64,000 bases of DNA from Phorcysia thermohydrogeniphila. GTDB lineage: Bacteria; Aquificota; Aquificia; Desulfurobacteriales; Desulfurobacteriaceae. Shown in pieces: positions 50,098-58,803 of this stretch. Both the position numbers and the translations under genes were made by a program. Under the pieces are notes generated by a model. The model saw only the letters and a program-made list of their open reading frames with translations. It was not told the origin of the DNA and did not search any database. The stretch is from NCBI RefSeq assembly GCF_004339575.1, contig NZ_SMFV01000002.1, positions 124,001 through 188,000 on the forward strand, in the 5' to 3' direction. Numbering within the stretch: the first letter of the stretch is position 1; each line of letters opens with the position of its first letter.

Positions 50098-51114
50098 ATG
50101 GCTTCTCCTCAGGACGCCAAGGGGAGGATTACAGTCCTCACTGTAGTTCCCCTAATTGTCGTTCTTATCTTCGCCTATTTCTTGATATCTGAGAGTTTCA
50201 AGCAAGTCAAGAGTGCAGAGTCCCTTGAGAAGGGCATCATACTATCAACGAAGATTTCTGCCGTAGTTCACGAGCTTCAGAAGGAAAGGGGAAGGAGTGC
50301 AGGTTTCCTCGGTAGCGGCGGAAAGGAGTTTAAGGAGGAGCTCCGAGAACAGAGGCTTTTGACCGATAAGGCGATTTCAGAGCTTAAAGCTGTCGTTGAT
50401 AAAGAGTACCTCGCAGCTCTACCGGAAGAGACAAGGAGGGTAATTGAGCGTGTTGTATCTGATGAGCTGAACAGCGTTAGCGAGATAAGGAATAAGGTTG
50501 ATAGAAAGGAGATAACTCTAAAGGAAGCTGTTAGCTTTTATACAAGACTGAACAATGAACTCATTGATGCTATTGGTGAGATTGCTAAGGTAAGTGACAA
50601 TGCAGGTATTACAAGAGAGCTTGCTGCCTATGCTGATTTCCTCTATGCCAAAGAAAAAATGGGACTTGAGAGAGCTATTCTCTCTGTTGCCTTTGCCCGC
50701 GATAGGTTTGACCTCTCCCTCTTTAAGAGGTTCGTTAATCTCCTTGCGCAGCAGAAGGCCTTTATTAAGTCCTTTGAGCTTGTAGCTCCAGATAACGTCG
50801 TTGAATACTACAGGAAGACAGTTGTATCTTCCACTCCGGCAGGAGAGGTATCTAAGCTTGAGAGGCTTGCCCTTTCTTCACCTTTTGACGGAGGATTTAA
50901 CGTTGACCCGAACTACTGGTTTGGCGTGATTACTGACAAGATAGACCTTATGAAAAAGGTTGAGGACTACATCTCCCGTGACCTCATCTCAAGGGTTGAC
51001 GTTGTGAAGGAAAGCTCCAAGGGTAAGCTGATGATGGCTATTGTCCTTTCCGCTATATCTGTTGTAGTAGTTCTTGGAATTAGACTAACAATGGGAAGGA
51101 GTTCTGAAGGGTAG
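50098..51114 (+). CDS. membrane protein with periplasmic NIT (nitrate/nitrite-sensing) domain, no output domain
   Basis: 338 residues. N-terminal helix (about 12-32, ITVLTVVPLIVVLIFAYFLI), a helical periplasmic domain (about 35-305) with the NIT signature VVHELQKERGRSAGFLGSGG, AYADFLYAKEKMGLERAILS and LLAQQKAFIKSF, and a C-terminal helix (about 311-330) followed by only 8 residues. NIT domains normally sit in front of kinase, methyl-accepting or GGDEF modules; here none exists. It may signal through a separate partner or have another task. Its stop lies inside a terminator hairpin shared with rtcB. Confidence 0.8.
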   Translation: MASPQDAKGRITVLTVVPLIVVLIFAYFLISESFKQVKSAESLEKGIILSTKISAVVHELQKERGRSAGFLGSGGKEFKEELREQRLLTDKAISELKAVVDKEYLAALPEETRRVIERVVSDELNSVSEIRNKVDRKEITLKEAVSFYTRLNNELIDAIGEIAKVSDNAGITRELAAYADFLYAKEKMGLERAILSVAFARDRFDLSLFKRFVNLLAQQKAFIKSFELVAPDNVVEYYRKTVVSSTPAGEVSKLERLALSSPFDGGFNVDPNYWFGVITDKIDLMKKVEDYISRDLISRVDVVKESSKGKLMMAIVLSAISVVVVLGIRLTMGRSSEG

Positions 51115-51132
51115 GGGGCTCCCTACCCTTTT
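51109..51132. terminator. shared terminator hairpin overlapping both convergent stop codons
   Basis: Perfect 8 bp stem GGGTAGGG (51109-51116) and CCCTACCC (51121-51128), loop GGCT, then TTTT on the plus strand. The left arm contains the TAG stop of the NIT gene (51112-51114) and the right arm the TAG stop of rtcB (51125-51123 on the minus strand). Confidence 0.75.
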
Positions 51133-52301
51133 AAGTTATATATCGGTCTGATAAATCTTTCCACTTCTACGGTCTTTGGTAGGAATTCAAGAATCTCCTT
51201 GGGGTCTTTGTAGGCGAAGGGAGCTTCGTCTAAGGTATCTTTATTTACGGTTGTTGAGAAAACTCCTGCCTCTTCAACAGCTTTCCTGAAATCGCTTACT
51301 GTAAACTGTTCCTTTGCCTTTCTCCTGCTAACCTTCCTTCCGGCTCCGTGGGGGGCGGAGAAGTTTAATTCCCTTATTCCTTTTCCTCTTCCAATGATTA
51401 GTCCCGTTGTTAAGTTAAAGGGAATAACAACTCTTTCGCCCCTATGGGCGGATATTGCTCCTTTCCTCACGCACATGTCCCTTTCAAGGTCTATATAGTT
51501 GTGAACGCTCTTTATGACTTTATTTTCGTTAAACTCCTGTCCGAAAAACTCTTCAACGATTAGCTTTAGAATCATCCTCCTGTTAAGGTCCGCATACTTT
51601 TGAGCCAGTTTCATTGCCCTTAGGTATTCCCTTCCACCCTTGTTGAGGGGGAGAAAGGATAAGTCTGCCGGAATGTCAGAGAACCTCTTCTTTGTATATT
51701 CCTTTGCTTTCCTCTGGAAGTGGTTGCAGACCCTTAAGCCCAAGTTCCTTGAACCTGAGTGGACTGTTAGGTAGAGCTCCCCGCTTTCCGTATCGTAACC
51801 AAGCTCCAAGAAATGGTTACCGCTACCGAGCGTTCCCACCTGCAGGATAGGGTCTTGTAGGTCTATCTTGTAGGTGTTTATGAGGATGGACTTAATTTCT
51901 GAAAGGAGCTCCTTATCCTCCTTACTCAATGGCAGCTTCTTTGCGTTTGACTTTGTCCTTGATGTAAGCCCAATGGGAATTCTTCCCTTTACAAAAGCGT
52001 CAAACTTTGGAAGGTTTAGGCTCTCCTTTGGGTTTTCCTTATCAACTTTTATTCCAAGGGGGTATGTATAGACCCCACAGCCTATATCAACGCCGACAAT
52101 ATTCGGGATTACAACTTCATCAAAGTACCCCGTAAACCCTATAACGCAACCCTTACCGGCGTGGCAATCAGGCATTATGACTATCTTGTCCCTGAAGAAA
52201 GGTAGGTCCTTTATCCTTTCAATCTGCGCTCTTACTTCCGGTTCTATCTCCTTTGCGTAAACGTATATAGGTATCCTTCCTTCAATTACCGTTGGTTCCA
52301 T
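51123..52301 (-). CDS. rtcB: RtcB-type 3'-phosphate RNA ligase
   Basis: 392 residues from the ATG at 52301, which follows GGGAGGAAAG; an in-frame upstream ATG at 52355 lacks such a site. Mn/GTP-dependent ligase joining 2',3'-cyclic phosphate or 3'-phosphate ends to 5'-OH ends, used in tRNA splicing and RNA repair. Signatures: MPDCHAGKGCVIGFTG, VGVDIGCGV (metal Asp and Cys), GTLGSGNHFLELG, TVHSGSRNLG, AISAHRGERV, and the guanylated His in SAPHGAGRKVSRRKAK. No archease gene is adjacent. Confidence 0.95.
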   Translation of the reverse strand: MEPTVIEGRIPIYVYAKEIEPEVRAQIERIKDLPFFRDKIVIMPDCHAGKGCVIGFTGYFDEVVIPNIVGVDIGCGVYTYPLGIKVDKENPKESLNLPKFDAFVKGRIPIGLTSRTKSNAKKLPLSKEDKELLSEIKSILINTYKIDLQDPILQVGTLGSGNHFLELGYDTESGELYLTVHSGSRNLGLRVCNHFQRKAKEYTKKRFSDIPADLSFLPLNKGGREYLRAMKLAQKYADLNRRMILKLIVEEFFGQEFNENKVIKSVHNYIDLERDMCVRKGAISAHRGERVVIPFNLTTGLIIGRGKGIRELNFSAPHGAGRKVSRRKAKEQFTVSDFRKAVEEAGVFSTTVNKDTLDEAPFAYKDPKEILEFLPKTVEVERFIRPIYNLKG

Positions 52302-52445
52302 CTTTCCTCCCGGAAAGTGTGTTGCCCTTAATAACTTACGTGGATTTTGATACACTGTCCACTTGTTTGCTGGTATTGTTGTGAAATTGTTGTAAAATTT
52401 CGGCTGGGGGAATTTTTAAAAAAATCTAGTAAATAGGGGTGGAAA

Positions 52446-53063
52446 ATGGCGCTTGTAAATCAAGGAAAAAGGGAAATTAACCTAAAAATAATTTACTGGG
52501 GGCCAGGGGGCGGAGGAAAAACTAAAAATATTTTAATGTTAGATAAGTTGCTTAACGGGGGAGAAGGTAGGGTTGTAACACTTTCTGGGAGAATGGGAAG
52601 GACTGTTTTCTTTGATTTTAATCCTGTTGAGAAAAAACTTCCCGGAGGATATACGCTTAGGTACTCTATTTATACGATTCCGGGACAGGACATTTACGCA
52701 AAAACAAGGGAAATCCTAATAAGGGGGGCAGACGGTTTTGTTTTTGTAGTTGATTCACGGAAAAAACGTCTTGAGGCTAACGTGAACTCTATGGAGGAGC
52801 TCTCTTCTCTTCTCAGAAAGTTTGGCAGGTTGTCAGTTCCTCTCGTTATCCAGTACAACAAGAGGGACCTTCCGGATGCTCTTCCTGTAGATGTTTTAAG
52901 GAAGAACCTCAATACCGCCGGCTATCCAGAAGTGGAAGCCGTTGCTTCAAAGGGTATAGGCGTTAGGGAGACCTTTAACCTTATAGCCAAACTGTCATTT
53001 TCTCACTTCCTCGTTAGTGCCTCCCTTAGGGTCCACAGGTCTGGAGAATCTGTCGGGGGATAG
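52446..53063 (+). CDS. MglA-like small Ras-superfamily GTPase
   Basis: 205 residues. P-loop GPGGGGKTKNI, switch region IPGQDIYAKTREILIRGADG (PGQ replacing DxxG, as in MglA-type proteins), NKxD-type motif QYNKRDLPDAL and SKGIG as G5. Bacterial MglA proteins control cell polarity, motility or type IV pili with an MglB roadblock partner. No roadblock gene is adjacent. The four-glycine P-loop is unusual. GGGGTGGAA precedes the ATG weakly. Confidence 0.82.
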   Translation: MALVNQGKREINLKIIYWGPGGGGKTKNILMLDKLLNGGEGRVVTLSGRMGRTVFFDFNPVEKKLPGGYTLRYSIYTIPGQDIYAKTREILIRGADGFVFVVDSRKKRLEANVNSMEELSSLLRKFGRLSVPLVIQYNKRDLPDALPVDVLRKNLNTAGYPEVEAVASKGIGVRETFNLIAKLSFSHFLVSASLRVHRSGESVGG

Positions 53064-53138
53064 TACAAATTTCCCCCTTCCTGCCACTTGAAATTTTTAC
53101 AAATTTTTAACATAATTTTCACGACTTTTTAGGTACCC

Positions 53139-53166
53139 TTGAGTGTGACTTTGCACGTAATATAAG
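53139..53166 (+). promoter_or_regulatory. candidate promoter of the rTCA gene cluster
   Basis: TTGAGT (53139-53144) and TATAAG (53161-53166) with a 16 nt spacer, 24 nt before the aconitase ATG at 53191. AGGAGGAG lies just before that start. Confidence 0.5.
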
Positions 53167-53190
53167 AAATATATGATACAAGGAGGAGAA

Positions 53191-55143
53191 ATGGGACTGA
53201 ACATCGTCCAGAAGATTATCAAGACCCACCTCGTTGAAGGGGACATGACTCCCGGAAAGCCCATAGCCATCAGGATTGACCAGACCCTCACACAGGACGC
53301 TACGGGAACGATGGCTTACCTCCACTTTGAGGCTATGGGACTTCCAAAGGTTCAAACAGAACTCTCTGTTTCTTACGTTGACCACAACACACTTCAGGCT
53401 GGAGGACCTGAGAACGCCAACGACCACCTCTTTCTTCAGACAGTAGCAGCCAAGTACGGTATTTACTTCTCAAAGGCCGGAAACGGTATTTGCCATCAGG
53501 TTCACCTTGAAAGGTTCGCAGTTCCCGGAAAGACCCTCCTTGGTTCTGACTCCCACACGCCAACTGCCGGCGGTATCGGAATGCTTGCAATCGGTGCCGG
53601 TGGAATGGACGTAGCCCTTGCTATGGCCGGAGAACCTTTCTACCTCACAATGCCAAAGGTTGTAAGGGTCAACCTCCACGGAAGGTTAAAGCCTTTCGTA
53701 TCTGCTAAGGACATCATCTTAGAGCTCCTCAGAAGGCTCTCCGTTAAAGGTGGAGTTGGAAAGATATTTGAGTACGGTGGAGAAGGCGTTAAGTACCTCA
53801 CAGTTCCTGAAAGGGCAACAATCACAAACATGGGAGCTGAGCTCGGAGCTACAACTTCTATTTTCCCAAGCGACGAGCAGACTTACCTCTTTATGAAAGC
53901 TCAGGGTAGGGAAGCTCAGTGGAGACCCCTTGAGGCAGACCCAGACGCTGAGTACGACGAGGTTATTGACATAGACCTTTCTGAGCTTGAGCCACTGATT
54001 GCATGTCCTCACATGCCCGACAACGTTAAGAAGGTTAAGGAAGTTGAAGGATTAAGAGTTCATCAGGTAGCTATCGGTTCCTGTACAAACTCCTCTTACA
54101 GGGACCTCAAGACTGTTGGTGAGATGTTCAGAAGAACCGGCAAGATGGTTCACCCACTCGTTTCTGCAGCTATCTCCCCCGGTTCTAAGCAAGTTCTCAG
54201 GATGATGGTTAAGGAAGGTTACTACGATGACTTCCTCAAGGCCGGATTCAGAATCCTTGAGTGTGCCTGCGGTCCATGTATCGGAATGGGATTTGCTCCA
54301 CCTTCTGAGGGCGTATCCGTAAGAACCTTCAACAGGAACTTCTACGGCCGTTCCGGTACAAAGGACGCTCAGGTATACCTCGCTTCCCCAGAGACAGCAG
54401 CAGCTACTGCTATGAAGGGCGTTATCACAGACCCAAGAAGCCTTGGACTTGAAGAAATCAAGGTATTCCTCCCAGAGAAGTTTGAGATTGACGACTCCAT
54501 GATTTTCGCTCCTGCTGCTGACCCAGACGAGGTTGAAGTTTACAAGGGTCCAACAATCAACTACGTTGGTTACAAAGAGCCCCTTGGCGACAAGCTTGAG
54601 GGAGAGGTTCTTCTCAAGGTTGGAGACAACATCACAACAGACCACATCATCCCCGGTGGAGCTAAGATACTGCCACTTCGTTCCAACATCCCTGCAATCT
54701 CTGAGTACGTATACTCCGTTGTAGATGAGACCTTCGCTAAGAGGGCTAAGGAGAAAGGTGGCGGGTTCATCGTTGGTGGTGAGAACTACGGACAGGGTTC
54801 TTCAAGGGAGCACGCTGCTATCGGTCCAATGTACCTCGGAATTAAGGCTGTAATTGCTAAATCCTTTGCAAGGATTCACCACGCAAACCTCATCAACTTC
54901 GGTATCCTTCCACTTGTATTCGTCAACCCTGAGGACTACGACAAGATTGACCAAGGAGACATCCTTGAGATAGACCTTTCAAACTTCGCTCCCGGCGAGG
55001 ACAACATCATAACTGTAATCAACAGGACAAAGGGTATCTCCATTCCAACCAAGCACGGTCTCAACGAAAGACAGGTCAAGATTATCAAGGCCGGTGGCGT
55101 TCTCAAGTACGTTAAGGACAAGTTTGAGGGTAAACTCCAGTAA
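53191..55143 (+). CDS. acnA: aconitate hydratase
   Basis: 650 residues from the ATG at 53191, chosen because GGAGGAG lies 3 nt upstream; the in-frame ATG at 53173 would contain that site. It interconverts citrate and isocitrate with a [4Fe-4S] cluster. Motifs: GSDSHTPTAGGIGMLAIGAG, the cluster cysteines in AIGSCTNSSYRDL and CACGPCIGMGFAP, IIPGGAKILPLRSNIP, and the substrate Arg/Ser in GENYGQGSSREHAA. In an autotroph using the reductive TCA cycle it feeds isocitrate-derived citrate to ATP-citrate lyase. First gene of the acn-icd-aclB-aclA block. Gene symbol by analogy; subfamily not certain. Confidence 0.95.
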   Translation: MGLNIVQKIIKTHLVEGDMTPGKPIAIRIDQTLTQDATGTMAYLHFEAMGLPKVQTELSVSYVDHNTLQAGGPENANDHLFLQTVAAKYGIYFSKAGNGICHQVHLERFAVPGKTLLGSDSHTPTAGGIGMLAIGAGGMDVALAMAGEPFYLTMPKVVRVNLHGRLKPFVSAKDIILELLRRLSVKGGVGKIFEYGGEGVKYLTVPERATITNMGAELGATTSIFPSDEQTYLFMKAQGREAQWRPLEADPDAEYDEVIDIDLSELEPLIACPHMPDNVKKVKEVEGLRVHQVAIGSCTNSSYRDLKTVGEMFRRTGKMVHPLVSAAISPGSKQVLRMMVKEGYYDDFLKAGFRILECACGPCIGMGFAPPSEGVSVRTFNRNFYGRSGTKDAQVYLASPETAAATAMKGVITDPRSLGLEEIKVFLPEKFEIDDSMIFAPAADPDEVEVYKGPTINYVGYKEPLGDKLEGEVLLKVGDNITTDHIIPGGAKILPLRSNIPAISEYVYSVVDETFAKRAKEKGGGFIVGGENYGQGSSREHAAIGPMYLGIKAVIAKSFARIHHANLINFGILPLVFVNPEDYDKIDQGDILEIDLSNFAPGEDNIITVINRTKGISIPTKHGLNERQVKIIKAGGVLKYVKDKFEGKLQ

Positions 55144-55147
55144 TCCC

Positions 55148-55168
55148 GGGGGGCTCGTGCCCCCTTTC
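55148..55168 (+). terminator. intergenic hairpin between aconitase and isocitrate dehydrogenase genes
   Basis: GGGGGC (55149-55154), loop TCGT, GCCCCC (55159-55164), then TTTCC. Six G-C-rich pairs but a poor U-tract, so it may attenuate or stabilise mRNA ends and not fully terminate. Confidence 0.5.
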
Positions 55169-55211
55169 CTAAGAACTCCTGAAAACCAAAAAACATTAAA
55201 GGAGGAAAACT

Positions 55212-57419
55212 ATGGCTAAAAGGCCAACTATTATCTGGACGAAGGTTGATGAAGCTCCGATGCTTGCGACCTACTCTCTCCTGCCAATTGTTAGAAACTT
55301 CGTAAAGCACGCTGGCGTAGACGTTGAGCTCAGAGACATCTCACTTGCAGGAAGGATTCTTGCCCAGTTTGGCTACCAGCCAGACGACCTTGCTTACCTT
55401 GGGGAGCTCGTTTGGAAGCCAGAAGCTAACATCATGAAGCTTCCAAACATCTCCGCATCCGTTCCACAGCTCATTGATGCTGTTAAGGAGCTCCAGTCCC
55501 AAGGTTACGACCTCCCCGACTTCCCAGAAGATCCACAGACAGAGGAAGAGAAGGAAATCAGGGCTAAGTACGACAAGTGTATCGGTAGCGTTGTTAACCC
55601 AGTTCTCAGGCAGGGTAACTCCGACAGGCGTATAGCTCCTCCTGTAAAAGAGTACGCTAAGAAGCACCCCCACAAGCTCGGAGAAGTTTCTCCGAAGTCT
55701 GAGAGCTACGTTGCTTATATGAAAAGCGGTGACTTCTACGAGCACGAGAAGTCCGTAACTATAGAGAAGGATACAAAGATCCGCTGGGAATTCGTTGACA
55801 AGAACGGCAACGTAACCGTTCTCAAAGAGGTAGAGGTTGGCAAGGGAGACGTTGTTGACGGAACTTATATGAGCAGGAAGAAGCTCAGGGAGTTCTTTGA
55901 CGAGGTAATAAGGGACGCTAAAGAAAAAGGCATTCTCTTCTCCCTCCACGTTAAAGCTACTATGATGAAAGTTTCTGACCCTGTTATCTTTGGAGACGCT
56001 ATCAGGGTTTACTACAAGAAGCTCTTTGAGAAGCACGGCAAGGAGCTTGAGGAAATCGGATTTGACCCCAACAAGGGACTTGTTGACCTTGAGAACAAGC
56101 TTTCAAAGCTCCCACCTGAGAAGCAGGAGGAAATCAAGAAGACAATAGAAGAAATCTACAAAGAGCAACCCGGCCTCTACATGGTAGACTCCGATAGGGG
56201 AATTACAAACCTCCACAGGCCAAACGACGTTATCATTGACAACTCTGTTCCATCCGTTATCAAGAACGGCCTCAAGGCTTGGGGACCGGACGGAAACACT
56301 TACGACTGTGTAATCACAGTCCCAGACCGCTCCTACGCTACTATGTACAGCGAAATCGTTGAGGACGTTAAGGTTCGCGGTCAGTTTGACCCAACAAAGG
56401 TGGGAACTGTTGCAAACATCGGTCTCATGGCTATGAAGGCCGAGGAGTACGGTTCCCACGACAAGACATTCTTCCCACCAGATGACGGAATCATCAGGAT
56501 TGTTGACGAGGACGGAAACGTCCTCATGGAGCACGAGGTAGAGAAGGGCGACATCTACAGGAGCTGCATCACAAAGGACATCGCTATCCGCGACTGGATT
56601 AAGCTTGCCGTAACAAGGGCTAAAGAGCTAAAGATGCCAATCGTATTCTGGCTTGACTCCTTAAGGGCTCACGACAGGGAGCTCATCAAGAAGATTAGGG
56701 AAGAGCTTCCTAAGTACGACCTTGAAGGCGTTGAGTGGTACATCAAAGCTCCAAAGGATGCAATGAAGTTCACCCTTGAAAGGTTCCGTAACGGACTTGA
56801 CACAATTGCAGTTACAGGAAACGTTCTCAGGGACTACCTCACAGACCTCTTCCCAATCATTGAGGTTGGAACAAGTGCAAGGGCTCTCTCCATCGTTCCT
56901 CTCATTGCCGGTGGTGGACTCTTTGAAACAGGTGCTGGTGGTTCTGCTCCAAGACACGTTCAGCAGTTCGTTAAGGAAGGTCACCTCAGGTGGGATAGCC
57001 TTGGTGAGTTCCTCGCATTCGTAGAGGCCCTCAAGCTCGCCTACAAGCAGTCCGGAGAGGAGAACAAGAGAATCCTCATCATGGCAGATACACTTTCCAA
57101 GGCTGTAAGCCGTTACCTTGACACTGACAAGACACCTAAGCGTAAGGTTGGACAGCTTGACACCCGCGGTAGCCACTACTGGCTTGCCCGCTACTGGGCA
57201 GAGGAACTTGCTAACCAGACAGAAGATCCGGAGCTTGCCGAAATCTTCAAGCCTGTAGCTCAGAAGCTTGCCGAGAACGAAGAGAAGATTCTCTCTGAGA
57301 TTGCTGCTACAGAAGGTTCTCCGAAGGACATCGGAGGTTACTACCATCCAGACGACGCCAAGGCCGAAGCTGCAATGAGGCCAAGCAAGACCTTCAACGA
57401 GATAATTGACAACCTTTAA
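55212..57419 (+). CDS. icd: monomeric NADP-dependent isocitrate dehydrogenase
   Basis: 735 residues, the length of the monomeric 80-kDa IDH family, unrelated in length to the 330-420-residue dimeric type. Signatures: IIWTKVDEAPMLATYSLLPI, CIGSVVNPVLRQGNSDRRIA, FSLHVKATMMKVSDPVIFGD, ANIGLMAMKAEEYGSHDKTF, VEVGTSARALSIVPLIAGGG and NKRILIMADTLSKAVSRYLD. In the reductive TCA cycle it would carboxylate 2-oxoglutarate with NADPH. Known Aquificota such as Hydrogenobacter use a different two-step biotin system, so this gene choice is informative. GGAGGAAAA precedes the ATG. Confidence 0.95.
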   Translation: MAKRPTIIWTKVDEAPMLATYSLLPIVRNFVKHAGVDVELRDISLAGRILAQFGYQPDDLAYLGELVWKPEANIMKLPNISASVPQLIDAVKELQSQGYDLPDFPEDPQTEEEKEIRAKYDKCIGSVVNPVLRQGNSDRRIAPPVKEYAKKHPHKLGEVSPKSESYVAYMKSGDFYEHEKSVTIEKDTKIRWEFVDKNGNVTVLKEVEVGKGDVVDGTYMSRKKLREFFDEVIRDAKEKGILFSLHVKATMMKVSDPVIFGDAIRVYYKKLFEKHGKELEEIGFDPNKGLVDLENKLSKLPPEKQEEIKKTIEEIYKEQPGLYMVDSDRGITNLHRPNDVIIDNSVPSVIKNGLKAWGPDGNTYDCVITVPDRSYATMYSEIVEDVKVRGQFDPTKVGTVANIGLMAMKAEEYGSHDKTFFPPDDGIIRIVDEDGNVLMEHEVEKGDIYRSCITKDIAIRDWIKLAVTRAKELKMPIVFWLDSLRAHDRELIKKIREELPKYDLEGVEWYIKAPKDAMKFTLERFRNGLDTIAVTGNVLRDYLTDLFPIIEVGTSARALSIVPLIAGGGLFETGAGGSAPRHVQQFVKEGHLRWDSLGEFLAFVEALKLAYKQSGEENKRILIMADTLSKAVSRYLDTDKTPKRKVGQLDTRGSHYWLARYWAEELANQTEDPELAEIFKPVAQKLAENEEKILSEIAATEGSPKDIGGYYHPDDAKAEAAMRPSKTFNEIIDNL

Positions 57420-57426
57420 GCCTTTC

Positions 57427-57445
57427 GGGTGGGCTCTGCCCACCC
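57427..57445 (+). terminator. intergenic hairpin between isocitrate dehydrogenase and aclB genes
   Basis: Perfect 8 bp stem GGGTGGGC (57427-57434) and GCCCACCC (57438-57445) with a TCT loop, 8 nt after the icd stop. No U-tract follows (ATAATTAACG), so processing or mRNA protection is as likely as termination. Confidence 0.5.
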
Positions 57446-57486
57446 ATAATTAACGCAAAATCAATTGCGATTAAGGAGGAAAATAG

Positions 57487-58788
57487 ATGGCTCAAAGGGG
57501 GATTAGAGAGTTTGACGGTAAGAGAATCCTTGCAGAGCACTGGAGCGAGTACTTTGCTCCAGAGTTTGAGTACGACTTTAAGTCAGTCCTCGTAACTCCA
57601 CAGACAGACCTTGACAAGCTTCCCGAAGAGTACCCTTGGCTGAAAGAACTTCCACTCGTAGCAAAGCCCGACATGCTCTTTGGAAAGAGGGGTAAGCTCG
57701 GCCTCATTCTCTTTAAGAAGGAAAAGCCCTGTGACGTTGACTACGAGACGGTTAAAGAGTGGATTAAGCAGAAGATGCAGGAAGACGTTGAGATTAAAGG
57801 TAAGAAGGGTAAGCTTACCCACTTCCTCATTGAGCCATGCGTTCCTCACGCTCCAGAAGATGAGTACTACGTAGCTATTACTCTTGGCTACGAAGGTGAC
57901 CACGTTTACATGTCCGCTTTTGGTGGAATTGATGTAGAGGAGAACTGGGACAAGGTAAGGGAAGTTGTTATTCCTGTACTTGCAAGCGATGAGGAAGCTG
58001 CCAAGCTCATAGAGGAGAACGTTCCTGAGGAAATCAAGAACAAGGAAAGGTACGCAGAGTTTGTAAAGAGGCTCTACAAGTTCTTCAAGGATATGCACTT
58101 TGCTTACCTTGAAATCAACCCACTTGTAATGGTTGGCAACAAGATTTACCCACTTGACTTTGTCGGAAGGCTTGACGATACTGCCCAGTTCCTCGTTGGT
58201 AGGAAGTGGGGAGACATTGAGTTCCCAGCAGGGTTTGGTGGAGAGCTCTCTCCAGAAGAAAAGTACATCAAGGAGATGGACGAAAAGTCCGGTGCATCCT
58301 TAAAGCTCACAATCCTCAACCCTGAGGGTAGAATTTGGACGCTTGTAGCCGGTGGTGGTGCATCCGTAGTTTACGCTGATACAGTTGCAGACCTTGGTTA
58401 CGTTCACGAGCTTGCAAACTACGGTGAGTACTCCGGTAACCCATCAAGGGCTGAAACGAGGGAGTACGTTAAGACTGTTCTTGACCTCATGACAAGGAAG
58501 AAAGACCCCAAGGGAAGACCAAAGATACTTATCATTGGTGGTGCTATCGCAAACTTCACGGACGTTGCAAAGACCTTTGATGGAATCATTGATGCTTTCA
58601 AAGAGTACGCCGACAAGATGAAGGAAGTTGGCGTTAAGATTTACGTTCGCCGTGGTGGTCCTAACTACGAGGTAGGTCTTGCAAGGATTAAGAAAGCAGC
58701 TGAAGAACTTGGCCTTCCTATAGAGGTTTACGGTCCAGAAACTCACATGACGGCTATCGTCAAGAAAGCTCTTGATGAAAATCCATAA
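57487..58788 (+). CDS. aclB: ATP-citrate lyase, small (beta) subunit
   Basis: 433 residues. ATP-grasp type subunit that binds ATP and citrate; with AclA it splits citrate into acetyl-CoA and oxaloacetate, the diagnostic step of the reductive TCA cycle. Motifs: REFDGKRILAEHW, LVAKPDMLFGKRGKLGLI, HFLIEPCVPHAPEDEYYVAI, FAYLEINPLV, LNPEGRIWTLVAGGGASVVY and IKIYVRRGGPNYEVGLARIK-type end. AAGGAGG lies before the ATG. aclA follows after 15 nt, the usual aclBA order. Confidence 0.95.
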   Translation: MAQRGIREFDGKRILAEHWSEYFAPEFEYDFKSVLVTPQTDLDKLPEEYPWLKELPLVAKPDMLFGKRGKLGLILFKKEKPCDVDYETVKEWIKQKMQEDVEIKGKKGKLTHFLIEPCVPHAPEDEYYVAITLGYEGDHVYMSAFGGIDVEENWDKVREVVIPVLASDEEAAKLIEENVPEEIKNKERYAEFVKRLYKFFKDMHFAYLEINPLVMVGNKIYPLDFVGRLDDTAQFLVGRKWGDIEFPAGFGGELSPEEKYIKEMDEKSGASLKLTILNPEGRIWTLVAGGGASVVYADTVADLGYVHELANYGEYSGNPSRAETREYVKTVLDLMTRKKDPKGRPKILIIGGAIANFTDVAKTFDGIIDAFKEYADKMKEVGVKIYVRRGGPNYEVGLARIKKAAEELGLPIEVYGPETHMTAIVKKALDENP

Positions 58789-58803
58789 TCTGGAGGGAAG
58801 GTA

